Source: Halalkalicoccus sp. CGA53 (GTDB lineage Archaea; Halobacteriota; Halobacteria; Halobacteriales; Halalkalicoccaceae). From it: a DNA stretch of 64,000 nt. The stretch covers positions 1-64,000 of the forward strand of contig NZ_CP144124.1 of the NCBI RefSeq assembly GCF_036429475.1. Reading direction: 5' to 3'. Below are positions 44,717 through 54,231 of this stretch, piece after piece. The notes under the pieces were generated by a model that saw only the letters and a list, made by a program, of their open reading frames with translations, was not told where the DNA came from and did not search any database. Each line of letters starts with the position of its first letter. Position 1 is the first letter of the stretch. Made by a program: the position numbers and the translations under genes.

Positions 44717-45844
44717 ATGACGGCGTTCCGATCGGCGCGCAATACCGTCGATCACAGTGGATCATCGCCCCCCTCGTCGGCAGCCTCGACGGAACCGAAC
44801 CGGACAGCGTCGACATCGACGGACGGCAACAGCGAGTGGGCAGCCGGAGCGTCGGCCGGTCCCGTCGACGCCGACGCGGATCTCGCGATCCACGCCAAGG
44901 GGCTGATCAAGTACTTCGGAGAGACGATGGCCGTCGACGGGGTCGATCTAGCGGTGCCAGCAGGCGGCATCTACGGCCTCCTCGGACCGAACGGCGCTGG
45001 AAAGACGACTACCATTCGGATGCTCGCAACGCTGTTGCGCCCCGATTCGGGGACTGCTCGAGTGTTCGGCCAGGACGTAGTGAGCGACGCCGACGCGGTA
45101 CGGGGCCGGGTGAGCATGACCGGCCAGTTCGCGTCGGTGGACGAGGATCTCACCGGACGCGAGAACCTCGTCCTGCTGGCCCGGCTGCTCGGCTACTCGC
45201 GAGCGGGGGCCAAATCACGGGCGAGTGAACTACTTGAGGCATTCGGGCTGACCGAGGCGGCGACACGGCAGGTAAAGACGTACTCGGGCGGGATGCGCCG
45301 CCGCCTCGACATCGCAGCGAGCATCGTCGTCACGCCGGAGTTACTATTCCTGGATGAACCGACGACCGGGCTTGACCCGCGAAACCGGTCCCAGGTCTGG
45401 GAGATCATCCGCACGCTCGTCGCCAACGGGACGACCGTCTTACTGACCACGCAATACCTGGACGAGGCGGATCGACTCGCCGACCGGATCGCAGTCATCG
45501 ATGACGGGCGGATCATCGCCGAGGGGACACCGGGCAAGCTCAAGTCGCAGGTGGGTTCGGGGGTTTTGAACGTCCGTGTCCGCGATCCCGACCGGCGTGC
45601 GGAGGCCGAACGAACGTTGACTCGAATCCTCGACGTCCCCGTCGATCTGGAGGCCGACCCGACGGCACTGTCGGCTCGAGTCGCCAACACCGACCGCATC
45701 GCACACGCGTTCGTGGAGCTCTCTCATGCCGAAGTCGAGGTGACGGAGTTCGCGCTCGGCCAGACCACGCTCGACGAGGTGTTCTTGGCTCTCACCGATC
45801 GACCTGCTCGAGAGCCTGCTGGTGCCAAGGAAGAACCCCGATGA
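44717..45844 (+). CDS. ABC transporter ATPase, DrrA/NatA type
   Basis: A 375-residue exporter ATPase. A Ser/Thr-rich leader of about 55 residues precedes [20 protein letters not shown]. Walker A is [10 protein letters not shown]-loop [16 protein letters not shown], signature [14 protein letters not shown], Walker [13 protein letters not shown], and the C-terminal domain is of daunorubicin-resistance type ([20 protein letters not shown]). ATG 44717 has GGAGGGGGAGGT immediately before it, the strongest ribosome-binding site in the region; the frame opens at 44612. Its stop overlaps the permease start. Confidence 0.9.
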   Translation: MTAFRSARNTVDHSGSSPPSSAASTEPNRTASTSTDGNSEWAAGASAGPVDADADLAIHAKGLIKYFGETMAVDGVDLAVPAGGIYGLLGPNGAGKTTTIRMLATLLRPDSGTARVFGQDVVSDADAVRGRVSMTGQFASVDEDLTGRENLVLLARLLGYSRAGAKSRASELLEAFGLTEAATRQVKTYSGGMRRRLDIAASIVVTPELLFLDEPTTGLDPRNRSQVWEIIRTLVANGTTVLLTTQYLDEADRLADRIAVIDDGRIIAEGTPGKLKSQVGSGVLNVRVRDPDRRAEAERTLTRILDVPVDLEADPTALSARVANTDRIAHAFVELSHAEVEVTEFALGQTTLDEVFLALTDRPAREPAGAKEEPR

Positions 45845-46674
45845 GCGACGAGCGCGTCGCTGGGGGACCCGACCTCGACGTCCTGCAAGGGGCTGTGTCG
45901 AACCAGCCCCGGCCGCCGCGGGCGAACGCGCTGTCAACATCGCTTACGTTCGGCTGGCGAGCGCTACTGAAGATCAAGCACGTCCCCGAGCAGCTCTTCG
46001 ACGTCACCGTCTTCCCGATCATGTTTCTGCTGATGTTCACCTACCTGTTCGGCGGTGCACTCGCGGGATCGACAAGCGTCTACCTACAGGCGCTCCTGCC
46101 GGGGATCCTGGCCATGACGGTCGTGTTTATCACCATCTATACCGGTGTTACGCTGAACGACGATATTGACGAGGGGGTCTTCGATCGTTTCCGTACGCTC
46201 CCGATTTGGCAACCTTCAGTCATCGTTGGCGCGTTGCTCGGTGACGCCGTGCGATACACGATCGCCTCGACGATTGTTATCGTCCTCGGGCTGGTGCTCG
46301 GATTCCGCCCGGACGGCGGCGTCACCGGGCTGCTAGCGGCGGTTGCGCTTTTGCTAGTGTTCTCATTTTCCCTTTCGTGGGTCTGGACCGCCCTCGGGTT
46401 CGTCCTGCGGACACCAGAATCAGTCATGGGTGTGAGCATGATGATCATGTTTCCGCTCACATTCGTCAGCAACGTCTTCGTCGATCCAGAGACGATGCCC
46501 GGCTGGCTCGAGGCGTTCGTCGGCATCAACCCCTTCAGTCATCTCGTCACTGCGATGCGTGGGCTGATGCACGGATCTGCGACGGTAAGTGAGATCGGCA
46601 TCGTGATGTTCATGTCCGCAGCGCTCGTGGCCGTATTCGGCCCCCTGACGATGTACCTATTCCGCAATGTATAG
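45841..46674 (+). CDS. ABC-2 type permease, DrrB family
   Basis: A 277-residue membrane protein with six helices, coupled by ATGA to the ATPase. Family features: [20 protein letters not shown] (amphipathic interface), [28 protein letters not shown]-like [20 protein letters not shown], and [20 protein letters not shown] near helix 5. With DrrA-type ATPases it exports drugs or lipids. Substrate is unknown. Confidence 0.9.
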   Translation: MSDERVAGGPDLDVLQGAVSNQPRPPRANALSTSLTFGWRALLKIKHVPEQLFDVTVFPIMFLLMFTYLFGGALAGSTSVYLQALLPGILAMTVVFITIYTGVTLNDDIDEGVFDRFRTLPIWQPSVIVGALLGDAVRYTIASTIVIVLGLVLGFRPDGGVTGLLAAVALLLVFSFSLSWVWTALGFVLRTPESVMGVSMMIMFPLTFVSNVFVDPETMPGWLEAFVGINPFSHLVTAMRGLMHGSATVSEIGIVMFMSAALVAVFGPLTMYLFRNV

Positions 46675-46719
46675 TCCGGTCTATGTATGAACGGTCCACG
46701 GTTTCAACATTCTCTCACG

Positions 46720-46775
46720 GAAGAGCGCTCTTTTCTAGTTACTATCTCAGAGAGCGTGTCGACGATCTCGAAGCG
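46720..46775 (+). pseudogene. short fragment of the Eco57I-like restriction-modification gene, copy 2
   Basis: Bases around 46729-46772 read LFSSYYLRERVDDLEA, matching the start of the gene at 48964 (LFSSYYLRERVDDLIA) at nearly every base. Only about 16 codons survive, in the leader of the next regulator gene. Confidence 0.7.
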
Positions 46776-46887
46776 CGGCCGATCTTCATGAACTGTCGGA
46801 ATTTTGCCCAACGGAACTGGAGTCTCGTGGTGTCACCATACCACTTTGGCGGGAGAGCGTTATCGTGGTCGGTCGCGAGCGAATCGT

Positions 46888-47538
46888 ATGGGTCTAATCG
46901 CGGAGTTTCGCCTACAGTCACCGGACGCACCGTTGGTCGACGTTGCCCGTGCGGTTCCTGATTGCACGATCACAGTCGAATACGAAGAGCAGACCGTTTC
47001 CGGCCCGCTCATACACGTCGTACGTGTCGAATGTGCTTCGTTTGGAGCGTTCGAAGCCGCTATCGAAGCCGCGGAGTACATCGAGGAAATCACGCTCATC
47101 AGCGACGACGGCGCTACGAGGACCTATCACGTCATCAACGGTGGACCGTTCCCAGGAGCGATGGACGAACTCAGGTTCAACAAGACGCTCATCGAGCGGA
47201 TGCACGTCACAGAGGACGGCTGGCATCTACGACAGTGCTTCGCCAACCGCGACGAACTCGCTGCCTACCGCGAGAGTTGTCGAAAAATGGGCTCTCAGTT
47301 TCACCTCGACCGACTCTATGGAACGGCCGACGCCGATGGGACGGTCCCAGGTATCTCCAAGAAACAGCGCGAAGCCCTTCTGGCTGCCCACGGGGCGGGC
47401 TACTTCGCAGTTCCCCGTCGGGCGTCGCTCACGGACGTCGCCAGCGACCTCGAGATCTCTCGATCCGCACTCGCTGAACGGTTACACCGCGGAGAGGCAC
47501 ACCTCATCGATCATTACATCCACGACGATCGGTACTGA
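46888..47538 (+). CDS. bacterio-opsin activator-like HTH_10 regulator
   Basis: A 216-residue regulator. MGLIAEFRLQSPDAPLVDVA begins the Bat-type N-terminal domain, ITLISDDGATRTYHVINGG its second half. The C-terminal HTH_10 is ISKKQREALLAAHGAGYFAV, PRRASLTDVASDLEISRSAL, AERLHRGEAHLI. This family activates or represses nearby genes. ATG 46888 matches the family start; the frame is open upstream to 46804. Confidence 0.88.
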   Translation: MGLIAEFRLQSPDAPLVDVARAVPDCTITVEYEEQTVSGPLIHVVRVECASFGAFEAAIEAAEYIEEITLISDDGATRTYHVINGGPFPGAMDELRFNKTLIERMHVTEDGWHLRQCFANRDELAAYRESCRKMGSQFHLDRLYGTADADGTVPGISKKQREALLAAHGAGYFAVPRRASLTDVASDLEISRSALAERLHRGEAHLIDHYIHDDRY

Positions 47539-47871
47539 CCGTTTCTGGTGAGTATCAAACCCCGGACTATGTGGGGTCGCGGTGATTCACGTCCTCTTCC
47601 TCGATACGTGTATGGACGACCCAACTGCTATCCGAACGTCCGATGGATCGATCCGAGTCGCCGCCATCCATGGAAGCCACCGTGAAGGAGGTGTGAGCAG
47701 GATAGGTATACGATTGACCGGTACTTCGGCTCGGCCGTTCGTTGATCCGAAAGTGAGCCAGAGCGCGATAGGAGCCTGGTCACTGACGGCCGCGACGGTC
47801 GTGACATCCACATCTGAGGCGCCCCTCAGAGTGGGTCAGACCAACGAACTCGAGCGTAGCGGGGGGCGGCG
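47539..47871. other. intergenic, no supported gene
   Basis: A plus-strand frame 47582-47881 and minus-strand frames have no motif. No strong repeats were noticed. Confidence 0.3.
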
Positions 47872-48798
47872 ATGCTCCTGATCGGAACGACGGAGGGTGG
47901 ATTTCTCGCCCCAGAAGATGGGATCGAGTACGCGGATCGTACCCTCGAGAGCGAGCGTGTGAACCGAATTCGAACGTTCGTCGACGTGGTCTTCGCGGCC
48001 ACGGGTTCGGGACTGTTTCGTTCCGAGGATGGCGCCACGACGTGGCGCGACCTCGGCGTCCCCCGGCGTGAGGTCTTCGCCGTCCTCGAGAGCCCCGACG
48101 GCGAGTCCCTCTACGCCGGCACGCACCCGGCGCACCTCTTCGTCTCCAGCGATGGCGGCGAGTCCTGGCGCGAGCGCACGGGCCTGCGGGAGGTCCCCTC
48201 GTACGACACGTGGAGAACCCCCCGCCACCGGGACGAGGGTCGAATCGACAGTCTCGGCGCGCACCCCGACGTCCCCGATCGACTTATCGCTGGCGTCGAG
48301 GTCGGCGGCGTTCTGGTTAGCGAGGATCGTGGGGTGACCTGGAGCGAGCGGGTAGACGGACTCGAGCTCGACGTCCACCATGTGCTCGTTCGAGGGCCTG
48401 AGGAGTACATCGTCTCGACCGGCGACGGTCTGTACCGGACACGCGACACGGGTCGGTCGTGGACGCGTCTAGACAAAGACCTCAACCAGAATTATTTCAT
48501 CGGGTCGATTGTTGCAGGCGGGCGGCTTTACACTGCCGCGGCCGCCTCACCCCTGGTGTGGGATGGCGAGCGCGGGCCGGACACAGTACTGTACGAATCG
48601 ATCGACGACGGCGACACGTTTGAGGCCGTCCCATCTCCCGTCGGCCCCGACGCGGTCGTTTCCGCTTGGACGACCGACGAGGACGGGGAGGACGTGTTTG
48701 CAGCAACGTACGGCGGCCACGTTCTCCGGTGGCGGGCGGGAACATGGAACTCGATCGGGTCGCTTCCCTATGAGATTCACTCAATCGAGGTCGTGTGA
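47872..48798 (+). CDS. Asp-box (BNR-type) beta-propeller protein
   Basis: A 308-residue propeller built of repeats with S-x-D-x-G-x-T/S-W Asp boxes: RSEDGATTWRDL, SSDGGESWRER, SEDRGVTWSER, RTRDTGRSWTR, SIDDGDTFEAV. No signal peptide, so probably cytoplasmic. This type is common in haloarchaea and may act as a binding scaffold or glycosidase-like protein. It is intact. Confidence 0.85.
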   Translation: MLLIGTTEGGFLAPEDGIEYADRTLESERVNRIRTFVDVVFAATGSGLFRSEDGATTWRDLGVPRREVFAVLESPDGESLYAGTHPAHLFVSSDGGESWRERTGLREVPSYDTWRTPRHRDEGRIDSLGAHPDVPDRLIAGVEVGGVLVSEDRGVTWSERVDGLELDVHHVLVRGPEEYIVSTGDGLYRTRDTGRSWTRLDKDLNQNYFIGSIVAGGRLYTAAAASPLVWDGERGPDTVLYESIDDGDTFEAVPSPVGPDAVVSAWTTDEDGEDVFAATYGGHVLRWRAGTWNSIGSLPYEIHSIEVV

Positions 48799-48963
48799 GG
48801 GTTAACCCCGCTGTGATTCGTCCAAGCGTTCGGCTCGACTAGACGGCAGGCGGCCGCATCGGCCATCCGTGTGGATGGTTCGACGACCCCTCGCGAGGTA
48901 ACATCCCACGATACGTCTCCCTATACTTTCATAATCCTTGCCTGATCAGAGGGTGACAATACG

Positions 48964-50090
48964 ATGTCCGAGGTCCTAACGCAGGCCGATCCCTACGCCA
49001 ATTCGAATCTCTTCTCCAGTTACTATCTCAGAGAGCGTGTCGACGACCTCATTGCGTGGGACTGTGATCCGGAAGCGCAGGCCGTTTTCGAAGAACTCCA
49101 AGAGCTCTACCGAACTGAGCGCGGTCTCGTCGAGACGTACAACGAAGATCAGCTGATCGACGCCTGGATCGACGAGGTGCTTGATATTCTCGGCTTCGCG
49201 CGAATGCCGGAGGTGAACCTTCCTGATGATCGGGGGTTCGTCGACCGACTGCTGTTCGATTCACCCAACGATCGGCGCGATGCAGTCCACCTCAATGCCG
49301 AAGGGGAGGCACGTGCCGCATTCAGTCGCGGAGTGACGATTCTCGAAGCCAAACAGTGGGAGGCTGATTTCGAGAAGCGCTTCAACGAGGATCGCCAGTA
49401 TCGCGATGCCTCACATCAGATCAAGTACTACCTCGAACGCACACCCGAGGCGATCCAGTGGGGTATCCTCACGAACGGGCGGAAGTGGCGACTCTACGGC
49501 ACTCGTGATTACGAGACACAGACCTACTACGAGGTGGATCTTCCTGAGTTGCTTGAACGAGGATCGCTCGATGAGTTCAAAGCGTTCTACCTGTTCTTCC
49601 GACCGGCGGCCTTTCGCGAGACCGCCGGGACGACGTTTCTCGATACGGTCTGGTCAGAAAGTGAAACGGCAGCACAAGAACTCGGTGAGGACCTCCAGGA
49701 TAACGTCTTCACTGCACTGCAGACACTCGGGACGGGCTTCGTTTCGACGAACGAGTTAGGGATTGAGGCAGACGATGATGCGGCACTCTCCGAGCTCAAA
49801 GAGCAATCGTTGGTGTTGCTCTACCGGTTGATGTTCATTCTTTACGCCGAAGCCCGCGACCTCATCGATCCCGACGATCCGAAAGCGAGAGCCGAGTACG
49901 TGGAGAACTTCAGTCTTGAACAGCTCCGAGCAAAGATCCTAGAGGAGATCGAGACGGGACGTGAGGAGGAATTCGAACGTGAGTACAGCGAGTACTCGAC
50001 GACGATGTGGTCACGGATGCAGGACCTCTTTCGTTTGATCGACAACGGAGAGTCGAAGCTCGGGATTCCGGCGTACAACGGCAGAAGTAG
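48964..50090 (+). pseudogene. 5' third of an Eco57I-like restriction-modification gene, copy 3
   Basis: About 375 codons: LFSSYYLRERVDDLIAWDCD, then IDEVLDILGFARMPEVNLPD, AFSRGVTILEAKQWEADFEK, ASHQIKYYLERTPEAIQWGI, LTNGRKWRLYGTRDYETQTY and KEQSLVLLYRLMFILYAEAR. This is the N-terminal nuclease-like and helical region of large Eco57I-type restriction-methylase proteins (usually >1,200 residues). Family sequence stops at LGIPAYNG, just before the methylase, where the toxin-like gene begins on the other strand. The reading frame runs on to 50301 through unrelated sequence. Confidence 0.85.
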
Positions 50091-50092
50091 GA

Positions 50093-50365
50093 TTAGGCGT
50101 GGTTCCGGGCGTAGCTTTCAGCGTACTGGCGCCAGTGTTCGCGGAGATGTTCTTCGGCCTCCCATGGCGTCTCCATATCGAGGGGGTCCTTTGGTTGGTC
50201 GGCACGGTAGAGACGGTCGAAGTGAACGTAGCCGTGACTCGTGTCGATGCGGGCGATCTCGATGGTTTCCCTGGTCTGGGGATCGTCGTAGTGGATGGTG
50301 ACGACGAACGCTTGGACGTCGTTGATCGATGGCTCGCCTGAGACGGTGAGATAGTAGTCGTAGTC
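50093..50365 (-). pseudogene. TumE-like toxin candidate, start codon lost
   Basis: One open frame without a start codon reads DYDYYLTVSGEPSINDVQAF, VVTIHYDDPQTRETIEIARI, DTSHGYVHFDRLYRADQPKD and WEAEEHLREHWRQYAESY. Small proteins of this kind (beta-strand HYDDP, then HGYxHxDRLYR) sit beside HTH genes as TumE/DUF7718-type toxins in haloarchaea. A TAA stands directly before the first codon shown and no ATG/GTG is available, so the 5' end is missing. It lies 46 bases after the HTH gene on the same strand and cuts off the restriction gene on the other. Confidence 0.55.
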
Positions 50366-50411
50366 TTAGTTGGTACCAAGTAGAGTTGTATAGAACCTGT
50401 CCATAATGCCC

Positions 50412-50753
50412 CTATGCGATCGGTTCAGTGACGACAGTCTCGTGTTTTAGGTGGGGGATTTTGCGTTGGCCGTCGGTTTCGAACTCGACGATGTCGGCCT
50501 TAAAGAGGAGGTCGAGGTCACGACTGACGCCGGAGACATCGCGGTCAAGGTCGTCAGCGAGGCCGCGGACGGACTCGATGTCTCCCTCACGGATGCGGGC
50601 GATGAGTTCCTGGCGCTTTTCGGTGAGGACCTTCTTTGCGGTCTTGCGGTTGGTGACGAGGACGTCCTCGAACCCGCCGGTAGCGAGGGCGCGGGCCATT
50701 CGAGACCGTTGTTCGGCGTCTCCGTCTGTGTCGGTGGGGTGTTCCGTTGCCAT
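50412..50753 (-). CDS. HTH antitoxin-like regulator (HVO_A0114 type)
   Basis: A 113-residue protein: GGFEDVLVTNRKTAKKVLTE, then KRQELIARIREGDIESVRGL and ADDLDRDVSGVSRDLDLLFK with the wing DIVEFETDGQRKIPHLKHET. This is the family of MarR-like winged helices that pair with TumE-like toxins. ATG 50753 is favoured over the ATG at 50825, whose extra residues (MCDTRYCSSPSKPLLV) are not family-like. Confidence 0.75.
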   Translation of the reverse strand: MATEHPTDTDGDAEQRSRMARALATGGFEDVLVTNRKTAKKVLTEKRQELIARIREGDIESVRGLADDLDRDVSGVSRDLDLLFKADIVEFETDGQRKIPHLKHETVVTEPIA

Positions 50754-50953
50754 CTTTGTGTTGTAGCTAGACCGCAACACCAATAGAGGTTTCGACGGGC
50801 TCGAACAGTATCGTGTGTCGCACAATCATCGATCGCGGAGCCAGCACAGTGCCTTCTCCAGCGGCTTCGGCAGCGGCAGCCTGTTATGATCGATGGTTGA
50901 CTAGCTCAGTTATCGATAGATTTCTGCTTAAGTGCCTGCGCGAACTGGTGGCG

Positions 50954-52416
50954 CTATTGGTCGATATCGTTCAGTGAGAGTGTTTCTTCCTTTGTTGCTT
51001 CTTCGTTGGTGAAGATCAATCGCAGCACGCAGTCTCGAGTCGAATTAGCCTGAGAAAGTGCACAAGCATACAGCCGGAGCTGAGTGAAGTAGTGCTCAGC
51101 TACGGCCTCGATATCACGATTACGTAGTGAATCCGTTTTGTAGTCCGAAATATAGTAGCAGTCATCGGTCACCGTGAGATGATCGATATCACCGACTACC
51201 TGACCAGTGGTAAGCTCAAGACGTACTTGGTATTCATTATAGGTCGTTCGGACGGTTAGCCCTGTTTCAAACTGCTGAACGTCTGAGACGGCATACTGAA
51301 CCTGATTTCGCAGGTCCTCAATGACCATCGGCGAAAATCCCTCAGGGTCACCGACAATCTGGCCCGGCGTTGTGCTCCAATCAATGGTGCTGCTAGTAAG
51401 GGGGAGTTCACACAATCGGTGGACGGCCGTCCCGAATTGGGTCGATGTCAGTCCCTCTGAGGAGACCAGATCCTCGAGGAAGGAGCCTTGCTCAGTCGAG
51501 GTTGGCTCCGTATCCGTCTGTAACTTTTTGTGTGCGGGATAGTCCGAGACAAGATCACGAACAACGGTTGCGGACAAGGCGACCCCTACTGGCGATTCAG
51601 AGGGCTCTGGAAGCTCGATATCAAAGGCACGGTCAGTAGTTGCTGACTCGACCGGTCCGGAAACCGGTGTTGGTGGTCGACGAACCGAGTACTGGCTGTC
51701 CCCGAGTGAGCGTGTCGCGACGCCTGTTGTGGCCAGGTCCGCAAGGAGTTCTCTGTCTTCGAGCAGAATCGGTTGGATCAGATCACGCCAACAGGAGGCC
51801 TGTTCACCGGTATCGTAGTCACCGAAGGTTGCCTCACTGTCCGATCCAACGGTGTGAGTGCTCGTCAACAAGAGGTGATCCCGAACGCGTGTCCTTGCAA
51901 CGTACAGGAGACGCCGACTTTCCGCCCGAATTTCTTGCTGCTGGACCTCCATTGTGATCTCGTAATCCGGTGTCGCGATCGTCTCGAAGCTATTCGCTGG
52001 GAATGGACCCTTGATACCGTGGACTGGCTCATCAGCGACTATTTCGAGATATGCAAGCGAATGTCGACGCTGACTACTGTCGGTGATCGTTGCCCGTTTG
52101 TTAACGCCGCGACTAAGCTCAGGGACAATAACAATAGGGAACTCGAGTCCCTTCGCGGAATGAACCGTTCGGAGCTGGACACCGTAGATTGCTATCGGGA
52201 TAGTTGCTTCGCCGGGGTCGCTCTCATGATCGCGTTCGCGCTCGATTCGTTGGATCACTTCACTAAGTGGGAGGGCACTTCCCTCCTCCCAGGTCCGAAG
52301 CCGTTCGCGGAATTTCTCAACGTTCACAACAGCCTGTTCCGGTCGTTCGTCGGCACCGACACTGATCAAATAGCCCGTGTTCTCGAAGTTAAAATCAGTG
52401 GTATAGCGAATAGACC
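50954..52416 (-). pseudogene. RecB/AddA-type helicase-nuclease, N-terminal motor missing
   Basis: The frame begins RWSIRYTTDFNFENTGYLIS and goes through VQLRTVHSAKGLEFPIVIVP (motif V/VI region of UvrD-like helicases) to a RecB-type nuclease: VVGDIDHLTVTDDCYYISDY followed by KTD, with AEHYFTQLRLYACAL after it. The ATP-binding half (motifs I to IV) is absent; a stop stands just before RWSI, and the neighbouring amidohydrolase region starts about 70 bases on. The fragment could only act as a nuclease, if expressed from an internal TTG (52369). Confidence 0.75.
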
Positions 52417-52486
52417 AACGCTAGTGAAAACCAATGTGACAGATACTTTTAAAACAACTACAATACTAGTCCATGCTTCTACTCGT

Positions 52487-53713
52487 GTGCTCGAAATCGA
52501 CCCCCACCGCCTCCGCGATAGCTTCGAGAGATATTCAGATATAGGAAGAACCGAAAACGAGGGCCTTCACCGACTCACACTTACCGAAGAAGATCGAGAC
52601 GTCCGAAACCTCTTCGTCGATGATCTCGAGAACCTCGGCCTCGAAGTGAGGATTGATGAGGTAGGCAACATCTTCGGTAGACGAGAAGGGACGCACTCGG
52701 ATGCAGATCCACTCTTGATAGGATCTCATTTAGATTCCCAACCGTCCGGTGGTCGATTTGATGGGCAGTTAGGGGTGTTACTCGCATTGGAGACCCTACG
52801 AACTTTCGAGGATCATGAGCTGGAGACACACCGCCCAATAGAGATAGTCAATTGGACTAATGAAGAGGGCTCTCGATTCAAGCCAGCACTGATGGGAAGT
52901 GGTACCTACATCGGAGAATTTTCCGTGGATGAGACGCTCGCTCAAACAGATTCCGATGGGGTATCTGTAAAAGAAGCACTCGAAAAGATCGGGTACGATG
53001 GTGACGAGCCATGCCGTCCACGGGAAACTCATCACGCGTATCTCGAACTCCATATCGAACAGGGGCCGAAGCTAGAAGAACGAGGGCTTTCCGTTGGTGT
53101 AGTTGAGGGTGTATTTGGAATGTCATGGCTAGAGGCTACAATTCATGGAGAATCAGACCACGCCGGCCCTTCGCCAATGCATTCACGGAAAGATGCATTA
53201 GTCGCGGCGACCGATGTCGTACAGGGTATCCGTCGCCTTTCAAACAGATTAGCCGAGGACGTGGTGACCACGGTCGGCGAGCTACAATTAAAACCCGGTT
53301 CAATCAACGTCATTCCATCCGAGGTGTGGTTTACCATCGACGTCCGAAGCTATGACGATGAGGTCGTAGGTGAACTCGTTGAGCGTGTCGAACAAGAATT
53401 AGAAGCTGCGTGTGCACGCGAGGGCACCTCATTTGATCTAGAAGAGATATGGCGGATTCCGCACACCGAGTTTTCGACGAGAATCAGAGAGACAGCTCTC
53501 GAAGCAGCAGAGGCGGTAGGGGCATCGCATCAGGAGATTGCTAGTGGGGCCGCCCACGACGCGACCTACCTGAACGAAATAACTGATACTGGTATGTTAT
53601 TCGTTCCAAGTGTCGACGGTAAGACACACAACGAAGCAGAATTTACAGAGTGGGACGATGTGGTTGAGGGTGCTATGGTATTCGCCGAGACATGTAATAG
53701 ACTGGCTAGTTAG
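52487..53713 (+). CDS. M20-family N-carbamoyl-L-amino-acid hydrolase / allantoate amidohydrolase
   Basis: A 408-residue metallo-amidase of HyuC/AllC type. Binuclear-metal ligands: GSHLDSQPSGGRFDGQLGV (His and Asp), NWTNEEGSRF (Glu pair), LELHIEQGPKLEERG (His), and the C-terminal SGAAHDATYLNEITDTGMLF with HNEAEF. The substrate-side dimerisation domain is DHAGPSPMHSRKDALVAATD. These enzymes hydrolyse N-carbamoyl amides, allantoate or similar ureides. GTG 52487 is chosen; the much longer frame from 51773 is the antisense of the nuclease gene. It is the first gene of a ureide/amide cluster. Confidence 0.88.
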   Translation: MLEIDPHRLRDSFERYSDIGRTENEGLHRLTLTEEDRDVRNLFVDDLENLGLEVRIDEVGNIFGRREGTHSDADPLLIGSHLDSQPSGGRFDGQLGVLLALETLRTFEDHELETHRPIEIVNWTNEEGSRFKPALMGSGTYIGEFSVDETLAQTDSDGVSVKEALEKIGYDGDEPCRPRETHHAYLELHIEQGPKLEERGLSVGVVEGVFGMSWLEATIHGESDHAGPSPMHSRKDALVAATDVVQGIRRLSNRLAEDVVTTVGELQLKPGSINVIPSEVWFTIDVRSYDDEVVGELVERVEQELEAACAREGTSFDLEEIWRIPHTEFSTRIRETALEAAEAVGASHQEIASGAAHDATYLNEITDTGMLFVPSVDGKTHNEAEFTEWDDVVEGAMVFAETCNRLAS

Positions 53714-53724
53714 GGGAAGCGACT

Positions 53725-54069
53725 TTACGGGCCAGTAATCAGGTGATACTGTCGTGCCTGTTCAATCGCTGTCTCAAATGTCCGAGTTTCCTCGCCTAAC
53801 CATGCGAACGGGTCATTACCACCATACGTTTCAAGTTCAAATGTCGAACCAATAGCAACTCGGGGACACCGAGTGTAGCAAACACAAGACGGCTGATTTG
53901 ATACCCACCTTCTTGAGCGCCAACATATCGTTCGCTTCGGTTGTTGTACCACTGATTCGTCCAACACCGCCTGCAAATACGATTCGAGCCCTTTGAGATA
54001 CTCAGAGGTATGTACTTCTTCCAGTCTCGAGCGAGATGCCAGCTCAACTGGAATAAATATCACGGTCAA
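53725..54069 (-). pseudogene. frameshifted ORF of unknown function
   Basis: Two frames read ELASRSRLEEVHTSEYLKGL, then YVGAQEGGYQISRLVFATLG in one frame and VAIGSTFELETYGGNDPFAW with LGEETRTFETAIEQARQYHL in the other. The pieces look like one short gene broken near 53870. I do not recognise the family. Bases 54070-54231 contain nothing else. Confidence 0.4.
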
Positions 54070-54231
54070 TCAAAGTCTCTTCGATGATACGTCGGTTATT
54101 CTCACTCGATTGAGGGGGAGATACCGAATATCGAGCACTTGGTGTTCAGTGAATTGGTCGAAATTCGGCTTCCGCGAACGGGGCCCTTGTATGCCAACGG
54201 TAGCCGAACGTGAGTGGCTATTCGGTGGATT

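Noticed and set aside
44218-44742. 174-codon minus-strand ORF
   Set aside because: Overlaps the restriction-gene fragment and the start of the exporter ATPase on the other strand; no motif.
47582-47881. 99-codon plus-strand ORF before the Asp-box gene
   Set aside because: No recognisable motif and no start context; composition looks non-coding.
51773-52486. N-terminal 238-codon extension of the M20 hydrolase
   Set aside because: This part is the antisense of the RecB-like nuclease and has no M20-like sequence; the family match starts near 52487.
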